Positions 8,652-16,614 of a DNA stretch of 39,992 nucleotides are shown here, in pieces. The stretch is from assembly GCA_018816095.1 (NCBI GenBank), contig JAHIWP010000019.1, positions 1 through 39,992 on the forward strand. Direction: 5' to 3'. The DNA comes from Gammaproteobacteria bacterium (GTDB lineage: Bacteria > Pseudomonadota > Gammaproteobacteria > Pseudomonadales > Pseudomonadaceae). The notes under the pieces were generated by a model. That model ran no database searches, was not told the DNA's origin, and saw only the letters and a program-made list of their open reading frames with translations. The position numbers and the translations under genes were made by a program. The stretch's first letter is position 1. Every line of letters starts with the position of its first letter.

Positions 8652-10832
8652 TTAATCTCGACCCTGGCCCCTGAGCAGGTGCGCGGCGAGGGTGCGCAGT
8701 GGCCCGAGTTGCCGGCAGATCAGTGCCAACTGGGTCTGTAGCAGCCGATGCGGGTCATCCAGCTCGTCGCTGAGTGTTTCCAGCTCGCTGGCGAGCTGCT
8801 CTTCCGCATCGCTGTGAATCGCCACCGGGCGCTCGTCATGCAGGCAGCTGGCAATCTCATCCAGGCTGGCGGCTAACTGGCTGGCGCTGGCCAGAAGTGG
8901 GTGGTCGCTGCCGCTCAGGCTCGCCTCACCGCGGTGCGCGCCGAGGCCCGAGAGGTAGCTTAAGAGGGTGTGCGAGAGCACCAGAAAGCGAAAGCCGACA
9001 TCGGCTTGCTTACGAAAATGCCCCGGCTCCATCAGCATATTGCCGAGCGCGGTCGACAGCGTGGCATCGGCGTTGTGGGCGTTGCGCCGGGCCAGGCGAT
9101 AGCTCAGGTCGTCACGCTTGCCTCTGGCGTACTGCTGGATGATCTGCTGCAGGTAACGGCTGTTGCAGCTCAGGGTATTGGCCAGCAGGCGATTGAGGCG
9201 GCGGCCTTGCCAGTCCGGCAGGATTAACAGCACCGCCAAACCGGCGATCAGGCTGCCCAGCAGGGTGTCGACCAGGCGCGGAATAAACAGCCCATAGCCA
9301 TTGCCCACCTGATTGAAGCAGAACAGCACCAGAAGGGTGATCGCCGCCGTGGCCAGGGTGTAGCGGCTGCTGCGCAGGGCAAAGAACACCACGCCGGCGA
9401 CGACCGCAAACAGTGCCTGCACCAGCTGATTGGGAAACAGGTCAAACAGCGCCCAGCCCAATAACAGGCCGAGCACGGTGCCGCTGATGCGCTGCACCAG
9501 CTTGCGCCGGGTGGCGCCGTAGTTCGGCTGGCAGACGAATAGTGTGGTCAGCAGAATCCAGTAACCCTGGGTCGGGTGAATCCAGTGCAGCACGCCGTAG
9601 CCGGCGGCTAGGGCGATGGACAGGCGCAGGGCGTGGCGAAACAGCAGCGAGGTGGGCGTCAGCTGCAGGCGCAGGCGTTCCCAGACATCCTTGAGTGACT
9701 GCGGCTCGCGGTCGAGCAGGCTGCTGTCCTGTTGTTCGGCCATGGCGTCGGGGTTGCTGGCGTTGCCCAGTAGCGTATCCAGGCTGCGCAGGTTGCCGGC
9801 CAGGGCGCCTAGTGAGCGCAGCAGGTGACGCCAGGCGGGGTTGCTCTGCAGGCGCAAGTGTTCGAGGGAGTCGTGGAGGTCGGTCAGCGCCTGGCGGCAT
9901 AGCTCGCGGTATTCAAACGGTTGACGCAGTTCGATGGCCTGGGCCAAACGCTGGCAGGCCTCGCCATGCAAATGCAGCAGGCGTTGGCAGCGAAACATCA
10001 CATCGCTATGGAAGAAGGCTTCGGCCAGCTCGTTGTAAGGGTAGTGCGAGGAGCTGGCGCGCTCGTGGATATCCTGGGCGAGGAAGTACAGCTTGAGGTA
10101 GCGGCTGACTTTGGGCCCCGGCCGGCCATTGCCTACGCGGTGCAGGATGATTTCCTTGGCCGCATTCAGCGCTGCGACCACACGCCCGTTTTGTTTGGCC
10201 AGGGCCAGGCGTCGCTCTTCTACATCTAGTTGGCGCAGCGGCTCGAACAGCGCGGCCTTGAGCTTGAGGTACTGGCCCAGCTCGCGAAACAGCCGTGCCA
10301 GGCTGTGCTGCACCGGTTGGTTGGCGAACAGCGCATTCCACAGCACCGACAGCACGCCGTACCAGGCGGCGCCGGCGACCAGCAGCAAGGGTTCCTGCCA
10401 TAGACCGGCAGCACCGCCGCGCTGCTCCACGCCGATCATGCTGTACACCGCGAGAATCAAAGTCGCCGAGCCGAGGGTGGCGTAGCGCTCGCCGAGTGCG
10501 CCGAGCATGGTCAGGGTAAAGCTGGACAGCGCCAGACCGATAACGAACAGCCAGGGGTAGGGGAACAGGAACTCCACCGCATAGGCCGCCACGCTGAAGC
10601 AACCGAGGGTCACCAGCAGCGCCACCAAACGGCCCTGCCAGCTGTCGTCGGTTTCCGCCAGGGCGCTGGCGATCACCCCGAGAAACAGCGGTATCAGCGC
10701 CTGCATCCAGCCTTGCGACCAGCACAGCAGCAGGACACCGCTGAGGGCGATAAACACCCGCAGGCTATAGCTGAATTTGTCCTGCGCCCAGAGGCGACGC
10801 AGCGAATGGCGCAGTGAAGGTGACGACATCAA
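8652..10832 (-). CDS. yccS: YccS-type FUSC inner-membrane protein
   Basis: Integral membrane protein of 726 residues in the YccS/YhfK branch of the FUSC (fusaric acid resistance/aromatic acid exporter) superfamily. It has the duplicated layout of the family. An N-terminal membrane bundle (about residues 24-170) is followed by a large cytosolic helical region, a second bundle (about 395-530, including LRLSIALAAGYGVLHW and TQGYWILLTTLFVCQPNYG), and a C-terminal cytosolic tail rich in leucine heptads. YGATRRKLVQRISGTVLG is the characteristic FUSC segment. Transport substrate is unknown; no periplasmic adaptor or outer-membrane partner is encoded nearby, unlike AaeB-type efflux pumps. The first two codons are both ATG, and either may be used. 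Confidence 0.9.
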   Translation of the reverse strand: MMSSPSLRHSLRRLWAQDKFSYSLRVFIALSGVLLLCWSQGWMQALIPLFLGVIASALAETDDSWQGRLVALLVTLGCFSVAAYAVEFLFPYPWLFVIGLALSSFTLTMLGALGERYATLGSATLILAVYSMIGVEQRGGAAGLWQEPLLLVAGAAWYGVLSVLWNALFANQPVQHSLARLFRELGQYLKLKAALFEPLRQLDVEERRLALAKQNGRVVAALNAAKEIILHRVGNGRPGPKVSRYLKLYFLAQDIHERASSSHYPYNELAEAFFHSDVMFRCQRLLHLHGEACQRLAQAIELRQPFEYRELCRQALTDLHDSLEHLRLQSNPAWRHLLRSLGALAGNLRSLDTLLGNASNPDAMAEQQDSSLLDREPQSLKDVWERLRLQLTPTSLLFRHALRLSIALAAGYGVLHWIHPTQGYWILLTTLFVCQPNYGATRRKLVQRISGTVLGLLLGWALFDLFPNQLVQALFAVVAGVVFFALRSSRYTLATAAITLLVLFCFNQVGNGYGLFIPRLVDTLLGSLIAGLAVLLILPDWQGRRLNRLLANTLSCNSRYLQQIIQQYARGKRDDLSYRLARRNAHNADATLSTALGNMLMEPGHFRKQADVGFRFLVLSHTLLSYLSGLGAHRGEASLSGSDHPLLASASQLAASLDEIASCLHDERPVAIHSDAEEQLASELETLSDELDDPHRLLQTQLALICRQLGPLRTLAAHLLRGQGRD

Positions 10833-10913
10833 GCAGGGGCCTTGGACATGAGACGTGCGCTCAGACTAATGCAATAGCCTGCCCGGCGGCACGCCCTGTC
10901 GTCATTGATACAC

Positions 10914-10968
10914 GCCAACCGCTAAAGCGTTTGGCTTAACAAATACGGACGCTGCGCTAAACCAGCGC
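10914..10968. other. Paired small hairpins between permease and yccS genes
   Basis: The 150-nt gap between the permease stop and the yccS start contains two small inverted repeats: 10914-10935 (GCCAA.CGC arms around TAAA, one mismatch) and 10954-10968 (GCGCT/AGCGC). Neither is followed by a T-run on the minus strand, so intrinsic termination is doubtful. The gap probably also contains the yccS promoter, which I could not place. Confidence 0.35.
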
Positions 10969-10982
10969 CCGCACTTTATTCA

Positions 10983-12809
10983 TCACAGCGGCCAGACCAG
11001 CAGCAACAGCGGCACGCTGACCAGCACCACGAGTATTTCCATCGGCAGGCCGAGGCGCCAATAGTCGCCGAAGCGAAAGCCACCTGGGCTGAGAATCAAG
11101 GTGTTGTTCTGGTGACCAATCGGGGTGAGGAATGAGCAGGAAGCGCCGATTGCCACCGCCATCAACAACGCGTCCGGGCTGACCCCAAGTTGGCTGGCCG
11201 CGCTTAAGGCGATCTGGCACATCACCGCGGCGGTGGCGGCATTGTTCATAAAATCCGAGAGGGTCATGGTCACCACCAGGATCAGCGTCAGCACCACCAC
11301 CGGATTGCCTTGTGCGACATGCTCCATCAGCAGGTGCGCCAGCAGGTCGGCCGCGCCGGTTGCAGACATGGCTCCGGCCACGGGAATCATTGCCCCCAGC
11401 AGGACGATCACCGACCAATCGATGGACTGATAGAGCAGGCGCAGCGGCACGATGCGCGCCACCATAAACACCAGCACACCGACGGCGAAGGCCACGGCTG
11501 CCGAGAGTACGCCGAACGCGGCGAGGATCACTGCCAGCAGCATCACGCCGGCGGCGAAGCCGGCTTGGGCCGGGTTAGGAATGCTGATGGCACGGTCGGC
11601 CAGCGGCACGCAGGCATAGTCGCTGGCAAAGTCGTTGATGTCCGCCGAATCGCCTTGCATCAGCAGTACATCACCGCGCTCAAACAGGGTCGAGCGCAGG
11701 CGTTTGATCGAACGATGACTTTGCTTTGAGATCGCCAGCAGGTTGATGTTGTAGCGGTGGCGCAGGCGAATATTGCTGGCCGATCGACCAATCAGCTGGG
11801 AGTCCGGGCGGACCAGCAGTTCCTGCAGCACCCTGTCGTCATTGCTGCTGTCCTTCTTTTCTTCGGTCTTGCTCTCGGCTGCCGCCTTGTCGTTTTTCTC
11901 GTCCTCATCCGCTGCCGACTTCTGCTCGGCTTCCAGCTGCAACCCCAGCTTGCTGAGCACTTCGCCGAGGGCTTCAGGCTCGGCTTCGATCACCAATACG
12001 TCATCGGCCTGGAGGATGCGCCGTGGGTTGGGGGCCGACAGGCGCAGTTTGTTGCGCACCATGCCCACCACTTGGGCGTCGGCTTCTTCGAGCAGTTGTT
12101 CGACTTCGCGCAGGCTCTTGCCGTCGGCCTTGGCGCCCTCTTTTACGCGGGCCTCGGTGATGTAAGTGCCGGTGTCAAAGCTGGCGACGCCGACCACTTC
12201 CCGGCGCGGCACCAGTCGCCAGCCAATCAGGGTAATAAACAGCACACCGGTCAGCGCCACGGCGACGCCCACCGGGCTGAAATCGAACATGGCGAACGGC
12301 CCCGCGCCGCTTTGCGCGCGGAAGCTGGAGACGATCAGGTTAGGCGGCGTACCGATCAGCGTGGTCATGCCGCCGAGAATGGTGCCGAAGGCCAGCGGCA
12401 TCAGCAAACGCCCCGGCGGCAGCTCTTGTTTGCTGGCGATCTTCAGGGCAATCGGCATGAGCAGGGCGAGTGCGCCAACGTTGTTCATAAAGGCCGACAA
12501 CAGCGCGCCAAGGCCGGTCAGGGCGGCAATCGACAGCATGGGGCCGGCATTGGCGGGTAATAGCCGTTGCGCCATGGCGTCCACCGCGCCGGTTCGCTGC
12601 AAGCCGAAGCTGAGCACCAGTACGCAGGCTACGGTAATGACTGCCGGATGGCCGAAGCCGGCAAAGGCCTCCTGGTCTGGCACCAGGCCGGTGATGACGC
12701 AGGCCAGTAGGGCGCCGAGCGCGACAATGTCATGCCGCCAGCGGCCCCAGAGAAACAGCCCCATGGTGGCGGCAAGGATGGCGAAGATCAGGCCTTGGTC
12801 TTGGGTCAT
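10983..12809 (-). CDS. SLC13-family permease with two RCK-C domains
   Basis: Inner-membrane divalent-anion:sodium symporter-type permease of 608 residues, similar in layout to E. coli YfbS. The N-terminal membrane half has FMNNVGALALLMP (about 108-120) and the GTPPNL motif (153-158). Two TrkA-C/RCK-C regulatory domains follow at about 208-290 and 326-405. The C-terminal membrane half has the symmetric DFMNNAATAAVM (about 519-530) and GHQNNT (565-570). The two RCK-C domains are joined by an unusually charged Glu/Lys/Asp/Ala-rich linker (about 292-325). Substrate cannot be told from sequence; sulfate, dicarboxylates and other anions are known for relatives. The ATG has AAGGATGG about 11 nt upstream. 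Confidence 0.88.
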   Translation of the reverse strand: MTQDQGLIFAILAATMGLFLWGRWRHDIVALGALLACVITGLVPDQEAFAGFGHPAVITVACVLVLSFGLQRTGAVDAMAQRLLPANAGPMLSIAALTGLGALLSAFMNNVGALALLMPIALKIASKQELPPGRLLMPLAFGTILGGMTTLIGTPPNLIVSSFRAQSGAGPFAMFDFSPVGVAVALTGVLFITLIGWRLVPRREVVGVASFDTGTYITEARVKEGAKADGKSLREVEQLLEEADAQVVGMVRNKLRLSAPNPRRILQADDVLVIEAEPEALGEVLSKLGLQLEAEQKSAADEDEKNDKAAAESKTEEKKDSSNDDRVLQELLVRPDSQLIGRSASNIRLRHRYNINLLAISKQSHRSIKRLRSTLFERGDVLLMQGDSADINDFASDYACVPLADRAISIPNPAQAGFAAGVMLLAVILAAFGVLSAAVAFAVGVLVFMVARIVPLRLLYQSIDWSVIVLLGAMIPVAGAMSATGAADLLAHLLMEHVAQGNPVVVLTLILVVTMTLSDFMNNAATAAVMCQIALSAASQLGVSPDALLMAVAIGASCSFLTPIGHQNNTLILSPGGFRFGDYWRLGLPMEILVVLVSVPLLLLVWPL

Positions 12810-12897
12810 GCGGGTAAACCATCCTTAGAGTTGGGGCGGGGGACGCCGCTTAGCCGTGCACAGATCTCATGCTGGCGTCGCACAGGCGCACACCCGC

Positions 12898-14082
12898 TTA
12901 AACATACTGCGCTGCTGCGTAGCCCGATGCCCAGGCCCATTGAAAGTTAAAGCCGCCCAGGTGGCCGCTGACATCGAGTACTTCACCGACAAAATACAGC
13001 CCCGGTGATTTCAACGACTCCATGGTTTTCGACGACACTTCGCGGGTGTCGACCCCGCCCAGAGTGACTTCGGCGGTGCGGTAGCCTTCGGTGCCCGCCG
13101 GCACCAGTTGCCAGTCGCCGAGCTGCTCGGCAATCGCCTTGAGCTCGGCATGGGTGTACTGCTTCATCGGTTTGGAGGCGAACCAGTTATCCGCCAGCAG
13201 CCCGGCCATTTTTTTGGTGAACAGCTCGGCCAGCAGGGTTTTCAGCTCGCTGTTGGGCCGCTCGCGTTGCTGCTGCTCCAGCCACTCGGGCAGGTCGATA
13301 TGCGGCAGCAGGTTGATGCTGATGGCGTCCCCAGGTTGCCAGAATGAGGAAATCTGCAAAATTGCCGGGCCGCTAAGGCCGCGGTGGGTAAACAGGATGT
13401 TTTCCTTGAAGCTCTGGCCGTTGCAGCTCACCACGCAGTCTTCCACCGAGGTGCCGGACAGCTCAGTGCACAGCGCTTTGAGCTGCGGGTCGGTAATGGT
13501 GAAGGGCACCAAGCCGGCGCGGGTCGGCAGCAGCTCGTGGCCGAATTGCTTGGCCACCTGATAGCCAAAACCTGTAGCGCCGAGGGTGGGAATCGACAGC
13601 CCGCCAGTGGCGATCACCAAGGACTCGCAGCGCACTGTGCCGGCGCTGGTTTGCAGCTGGTAGCCGCTATCCAGTTTGCTGAGCTCGCTCACCGAGGTAT
13701 CCAGGCGCAGCTCGACGCCCGCTTCATCGCACTCGCTGAGCAGCATATTAAGAATGTCGCTGGCCTTGTTGTCGCAAAACAGCTGACCGAGCTTCTTCTC
13801 GTGATACGCCACGCCGTGCTTGGCCACCAGACCGATAAAATCCCACTGGGTGTAGCGCGCCAGGGCGGATTTGCAGAAATGCGGGTTCTGCGAGAGGAAA
13901 TTGCTCGGTTCACAGTACATGTTGGTGAAATTGCAGCGGCCACCGCCGGACATCAGGATTTTCTTGCCGGCCTTGTTGGCGTGATCCAGCAGCAGCACCT
14001 GACGGCCGCGCGCGGCAGCCGTCAATGCGCACATAAGCCCGGCGGCGCCGGCTCCAATAATCACGACCTGGGGTGTCAGCAC
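12898..14082 (-). CDS. HI0933/YhiN-family FAD-dependent flavoprotein
   Basis: Predicted soluble flavoprotein of 394 residues in the HI0933/YhiN (BaiN-like) family. The N-terminal FAD-binding motif GAGAAGLMCALTAAARG is at residues 9-25. Next comes the family hallmark KILMSGGGRCNFTN (about 41-54), and the C terminus closes the FAD site with GLYFVGEVLDVSGHLGGFNFQWAWASG. The physiological substrate in Pseudomonas is unknown. The start is a GTG at 14080-14082, supported by AGGAA about 6 nt upstream. It is divergent from the binding-protein gene across a 135-nt gap, and 88 nt upstream of the permease gene in the same direction. Confidence 0.9.
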   Translation of the reverse strand: MLTPQVVIIGAGAAGLMCALTAAARGRQVLLLDHANKAGKKILMSGGGRCNFTNMYCEPSNFLSQNPHFCKSALARYTQWDFIGLVAKHGVAYHEKKLGQLFCDNKASDILNMLLSECDEAGVELRLDTSVSELSKLDSGYQLQTSAGTVRCESLVIATGGLSIPTLGATGFGYQVAKQFGHELLPTRAGLVPFTITDPQLKALCTELSGTSVEDCVVSCNGQSFKENILFTHRGLSGPAILQISSFWQPGDAISINLLPHIDLPEWLEQQQRERPNSELKTLLAELFTKKMAGLLADNWFASKPMKQYTHAELKAIAEQLGDWQLVPAGTEGYRTAEVTLGGVDTREVSSKTMESLKSPGLYFVGEVLDVSGHLGGFNFQWAWASGYAAAQYV

Positions 14083-14217
14083 AGCAATTTCCTCAACCTA
14101 CGACATGCGCCAAGGCTGGCGCAAAACAGCGCATATTAACTGATGGCTGGATGGGTGTGACCGGGCCGGTGGTCGACTAGGCTAAGGGCTCTGTTCTCCT
14201 TGAAGGAGCCACCGTTA

Positions 14218-14955
14218 ATGGATGGACTGCGTGCAGGCCTGCTCTCGTTAGCGCTGCTGATGCCGCTGTATGGCGGCGCGGCTGACGCATTGCGTCTGGT
14301 CGCCGACCCTTGGCCGCCCTTCACTGACAAGACGCTGCTGAACAACGGCCTGGCTTCCGATCTGGTGGTCACCGCCCTGAGCCGTGCCGGTTACGCCAGC
14401 CATTACGCGCAGGTGCCTTGGGAGCGTGCGGTGCGTGGTTTGCAGCAAGACACCTACGATGTGCTGATCAACGCCTGGTACACCGATGAGCGCGCGACGT
14501 TTGGCTATTACTCGCAGCCCTACTTGATCAACCGTATCCGCTTTTTGCAGCGCAAGGGCAGTCAGATTGAGTTCCGCCAATTATCGGATTTGTATCCCTA
14601 CAGCATTGCCGTGGTGCGCGGTTATGCCTATTCCAGCGCGTTTGATCAGGACAGCCGCCTGAGCAAAGTGGGAGTGCTCAGTTTTGCCGTGGGCGTGCGC
14701 ATGTTGCAGGCGCAGCGAGTGCAATTGGCCCTGGAGGATGAGCTGGTGGCGCGCTTTCACCTGGGCCGGCACTTGACCGGCATCCGTGATCAGCTGGAAT
14801 TTTTACCGCAGCCGTTAAGTGAGAACGGCCTGCATATTCTGGTTAGCCGTCGGCACCCGCAGCATCAGCAGATTGCCGATGCCTTCAACAAGGCGATTGA
14901 GGCGATGCGTGCCGATGGCAGCTATGAGCAGATTTTTCAGCGCCACGGTTTGTAA
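14218..14955 (+). CDS. Orphan periplasmic solute-binding protein, family 3 type
   Basis: Secreted protein of 245 residues in the SBP_bac_3 (amino-acid-binding type) fold. A signal peptide ends near YGGAADA (about residue 24). The mature part opens with LRLVADPWPPFTD, a typical family-3 beginning, followed by YAQVPWERAVRGLQ, DVLINAWYTDERA and a C-terminal FNKAIEAMRADGSYEQIF. The frame can start at a TTG at 14200, but that codon lies before the Shine-Dalgarno AAGGAG (14203-14208), so the ATG at 14218 is the real start. No permease or ATPase gene is adjacent. Proteins of this kind in pseudomonads often act without a cognate transporter, possibly as sensors; the ligand is unknown. Confidence 0.85.
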   Translation: MDGLRAGLLSLALLMPLYGGAADALRLVADPWPPFTDKTLLNNGLASDLVVTALSRAGYASHYAQVPWERAVRGLQQDTYDVLINAWYTDERATFGYYSQPYLINRIRFLQRKGSQIEFRQLSDLYPYSIAVVRGYAYSSAFDQDSRLSKVGVLSFAVGVRMLQAQRVQLALEDELVARFHLGRHLTGIRDQLEFLPQPLSENGLHILVSRRHPQHQQIADAFNKAIEAMRADGSYEQIFQRHGL

Positions 14956-14964
14956 TGGCTGATC

Positions 14965-14985
14965 GCGGCCGCATTGCGCGGCCGC
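14965..14985. other. GC-rich hairpin between convergent genes
   Basis: GCGGCCGC (14965-14972) and an identical, self-complementary GCGGCCGC (14978-14985) flank a 5-nt loop, between the convergent binding-protein and dbpA genes. There is no T-run on either side, so it is at best a weak or factor-dependent termination structure. Confidence 0.4.
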
Positions 14986-14997
14986 TGCCTGAGGCAT

Positions 14998-16377
14998 TTA
15001 CAGCGAGCGTACGCGTAGCGAGCGGCCTTTGATTTTGCCTTCGCTGAGGCAGTTGAGCGCCTTCAGGGCCAGGCTGCGCTCAACCGCGACATAGGCTTGG
15101 AAGTCGAAGATGGCGATCTTGCCGACCTGCGCGCCAGGGATGCCGCCTTCACCCGTGAGGGCACCGAGAATATCGCCGGGGCGTAGTTTGTCTTTGCGCC
15201 CCGCGCCGATGCACAGGGTGATCATCGGCGGCTGCAGCGGCGCGCCGCCCTGATTCTTCAAGCTGCTCAGTGGGTGCCAGTTGAGCGGCGCCCTTTGCAG
15301 GGTTTCGATGGCCTGGGCGCGATGGCCTTCTGCCGGTGCCACCAGGCTCATGGCTAGACCCTTTTCACCAGCACGCCCGGTACGGCCGACGCGGTGAATG
15401 TGAATTTCCGAGTCGCGCGCCAGTTCGACGTTGATCACCATGTCCAGCGCATCGATATCCAGGCCGCGCGCGGCGACATCGGTGGCCACCAGTACCGACA
15501 GGCTGCGGTTGGCAAACATCGCCAACACTTGATCACGGTCACGTTGCTCCAGGTCACCGTTCAGCGCAGCGGCCGAGATGCCTTTGGCGGTGAGGTGGTC
15601 GACAACTTCCTGACACTGCTGCTTGGTAAAGCAGAAGGCCACGCAGGACTGCGGGCGGTAGCAGTTGAGCAGCTTGACCACGGCGTCCATGCGCTCTTCC
15701 GGGGCGATCTCGTAGAAGCGCTGCTCGATCTGCGTATCGTCGTGCAGCGCGTCGGCTTTAACCTGTTGCGGGTCGCGCATAAAGGTCGCGGACAGCTGCT
15801 TGATGCCGCTCGGGTAGGTGGCGGAGAACAGCAGGGTCTGCCGGCGGCTCGGGATCTGGCTGATGATCTCGGCGATGCTGTCGTAGAAACCCATATCGAG
15901 CATGCGGTCGGCTTCATCCAGCACCAAGGTATTCAGGCCGTCGAGTTTCAGTGTGCCTTTGCTCAGATGCTGCTGAATGCGCCCCGGGGTGCCGACGATG
16001 ATCTGCGCGCCATGCTCCAGCGAGGCGATCTGCGGGCCGAAGGGCACGCCGCCGCACAGGGTCAGAATCTTGATGTTGTCCGCTGAGCGCGCCAGGCGGC
16101 GCAGTTCTTTGGCCACCTGGTCAGCCAGCTCGCGCGTCGGGCAGATCACCAGTGCCTGGCAGCCAAAGTAGCGCGGGTTAAGCGGGTTGAGCAGGCCGAT
16201 GCCGAAGGCGGCGGTCTTGCCGCTGCCGGTTTTGGCCTGGGCAATCAGGTCCATGCCCTTGAGCATTACCGGCAGGCTCTGCGCCTGAATCGGGGTCATC
16301 TCGCTGTAACCGAGGGACTCGAGGTTCGCCAGCATGGCGGCGGAAAGCGGCAGAGAAGAGAAAGCGGTGTTGGTCAC
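14998..16377 (-). CDS. dbpA: ATP-dependent RNA helicase DbpA
   Basis: DEAD-box helicase of 459 residues that in E. coli binds hairpin 92 of 23S rRNA and acts in late 50S subunit assembly. The helicase core shows the Q motif (TPIQAQSLP), Walker A AKTGSGKT, PTRELADQ, DEAD, SAT, VATDVAARGLD and HRVGRTGRAG. The last ~75 residues form the DbpA-type RNA-binding domain, with KDKLRPGDILGAL and a basic end (KIKGRSLRVRSL). The start is GTG (16375-16377) with AGG about 9 nt upstream. The upstream region is taken up by a short hairpin and the MITE-like element next to priA, so its promoter environment may have been altered. Confidence 0.93.
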   Translation of the reverse strand: MTNTAFSSLPLSAAMLANLESLGYSEMTPIQAQSLPVMLKGMDLIAQAKTGSGKTAAFGIGLLNPLNPRYFGCQALVICPTRELADQVAKELRRLARSADNIKILTLCGGVPFGPQIASLEHGAQIIVGTPGRIQQHLSKGTLKLDGLNTLVLDEADRMLDMGFYDSIAEIISQIPSRRQTLLFSATYPSGIKQLSATFMRDPQQVKADALHDDTQIEQRFYEIAPEERMDAVVKLLNCYRPQSCVAFCFTKQQCQEVVDHLTAKGISAAALNGDLEQRDRDQVLAMFANRSLSVLVATDVAARGLDIDALDMVINVELARDSEIHIHRVGRTGRAGEKGLAMSLVAPAEGHRAQAIETLQRAPLNWHPLSSLKNQGGAPLQPPMITLCIGAGRKDKLRPGDILGALTGEGGIPGAQVGKIAIFDFQAYVAVERSLALKALNCLSEGKIKGRSLRVRSL

Positions 16378-16448
16378 GGTACAGGCCTGCTAAACGAAAT
16401 GGCGTGCAGTGTAACAGGCTGCGCCCTACGCCCTGACGTTAACAGGCA

Positions 16449-16465
16449 GCCGGTCGTGGACCGGC
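16449..16465. other. Short perfect hairpin next to MITE
   Basis: GCCGGTC (16449-16455) and GACCGGC (16459-16465) pair around a GTG loop, 7 nt from the left end of the MITE-like element. With no T-run it is not a clear intrinsic terminator. It may be what remains of the sequence that followed priA before the insertion. Confidence 0.4.
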
Positions 16466-16471
16466 GCGGCT

Positions 16472-16614
16472 TAGAACCTTATTTACGATCTCGCGAGCTA
16501 GAGCCATGCAAGGCAAAAACAGGCGAGGAAGCGGAGTTTACTGGTGTAAATGAGCATTACGAGCCTGTTTTTAACGCAGCAGGGCCGACGCGCAGCAGAT
16601 CGTAAAAGGTTCTA
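16472..16614. mobile_element. MITE-like element at priA stop codon
   Basis: Noncoding 143-bp unit. Its left end, 16472-16491, reads TAGAACCTT-AT-TTACGATCT. Its right end, 16597-16614, is the exact reverse complement apart from the extra AT on the left. Inner arms AAAAACAGGC (16515-16524) and GCCTGTTTTT (16563-16572) are also perfect complements, and a central TTTAC-TGGT-GTAAA hairpin lies between them, so the unit folds end to end. A TA flanks GAACC...GGTTC on both sides (16472-16473 and 16613-16614), the duplication left by IS630/Tc1-mariner-type transposition. There is no coding capacity, so it would depend on a transposase elsewhere. I recall near-identical repeats in other Pseudomonas genomes but could not check. 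Confidence 0.75.

Noticed and set aside
14965-14985. GCGGCCGC hairpin as an intrinsic terminator
   Set aside because: Stable stem but no T-run on either strand; kept only as a hairpin.
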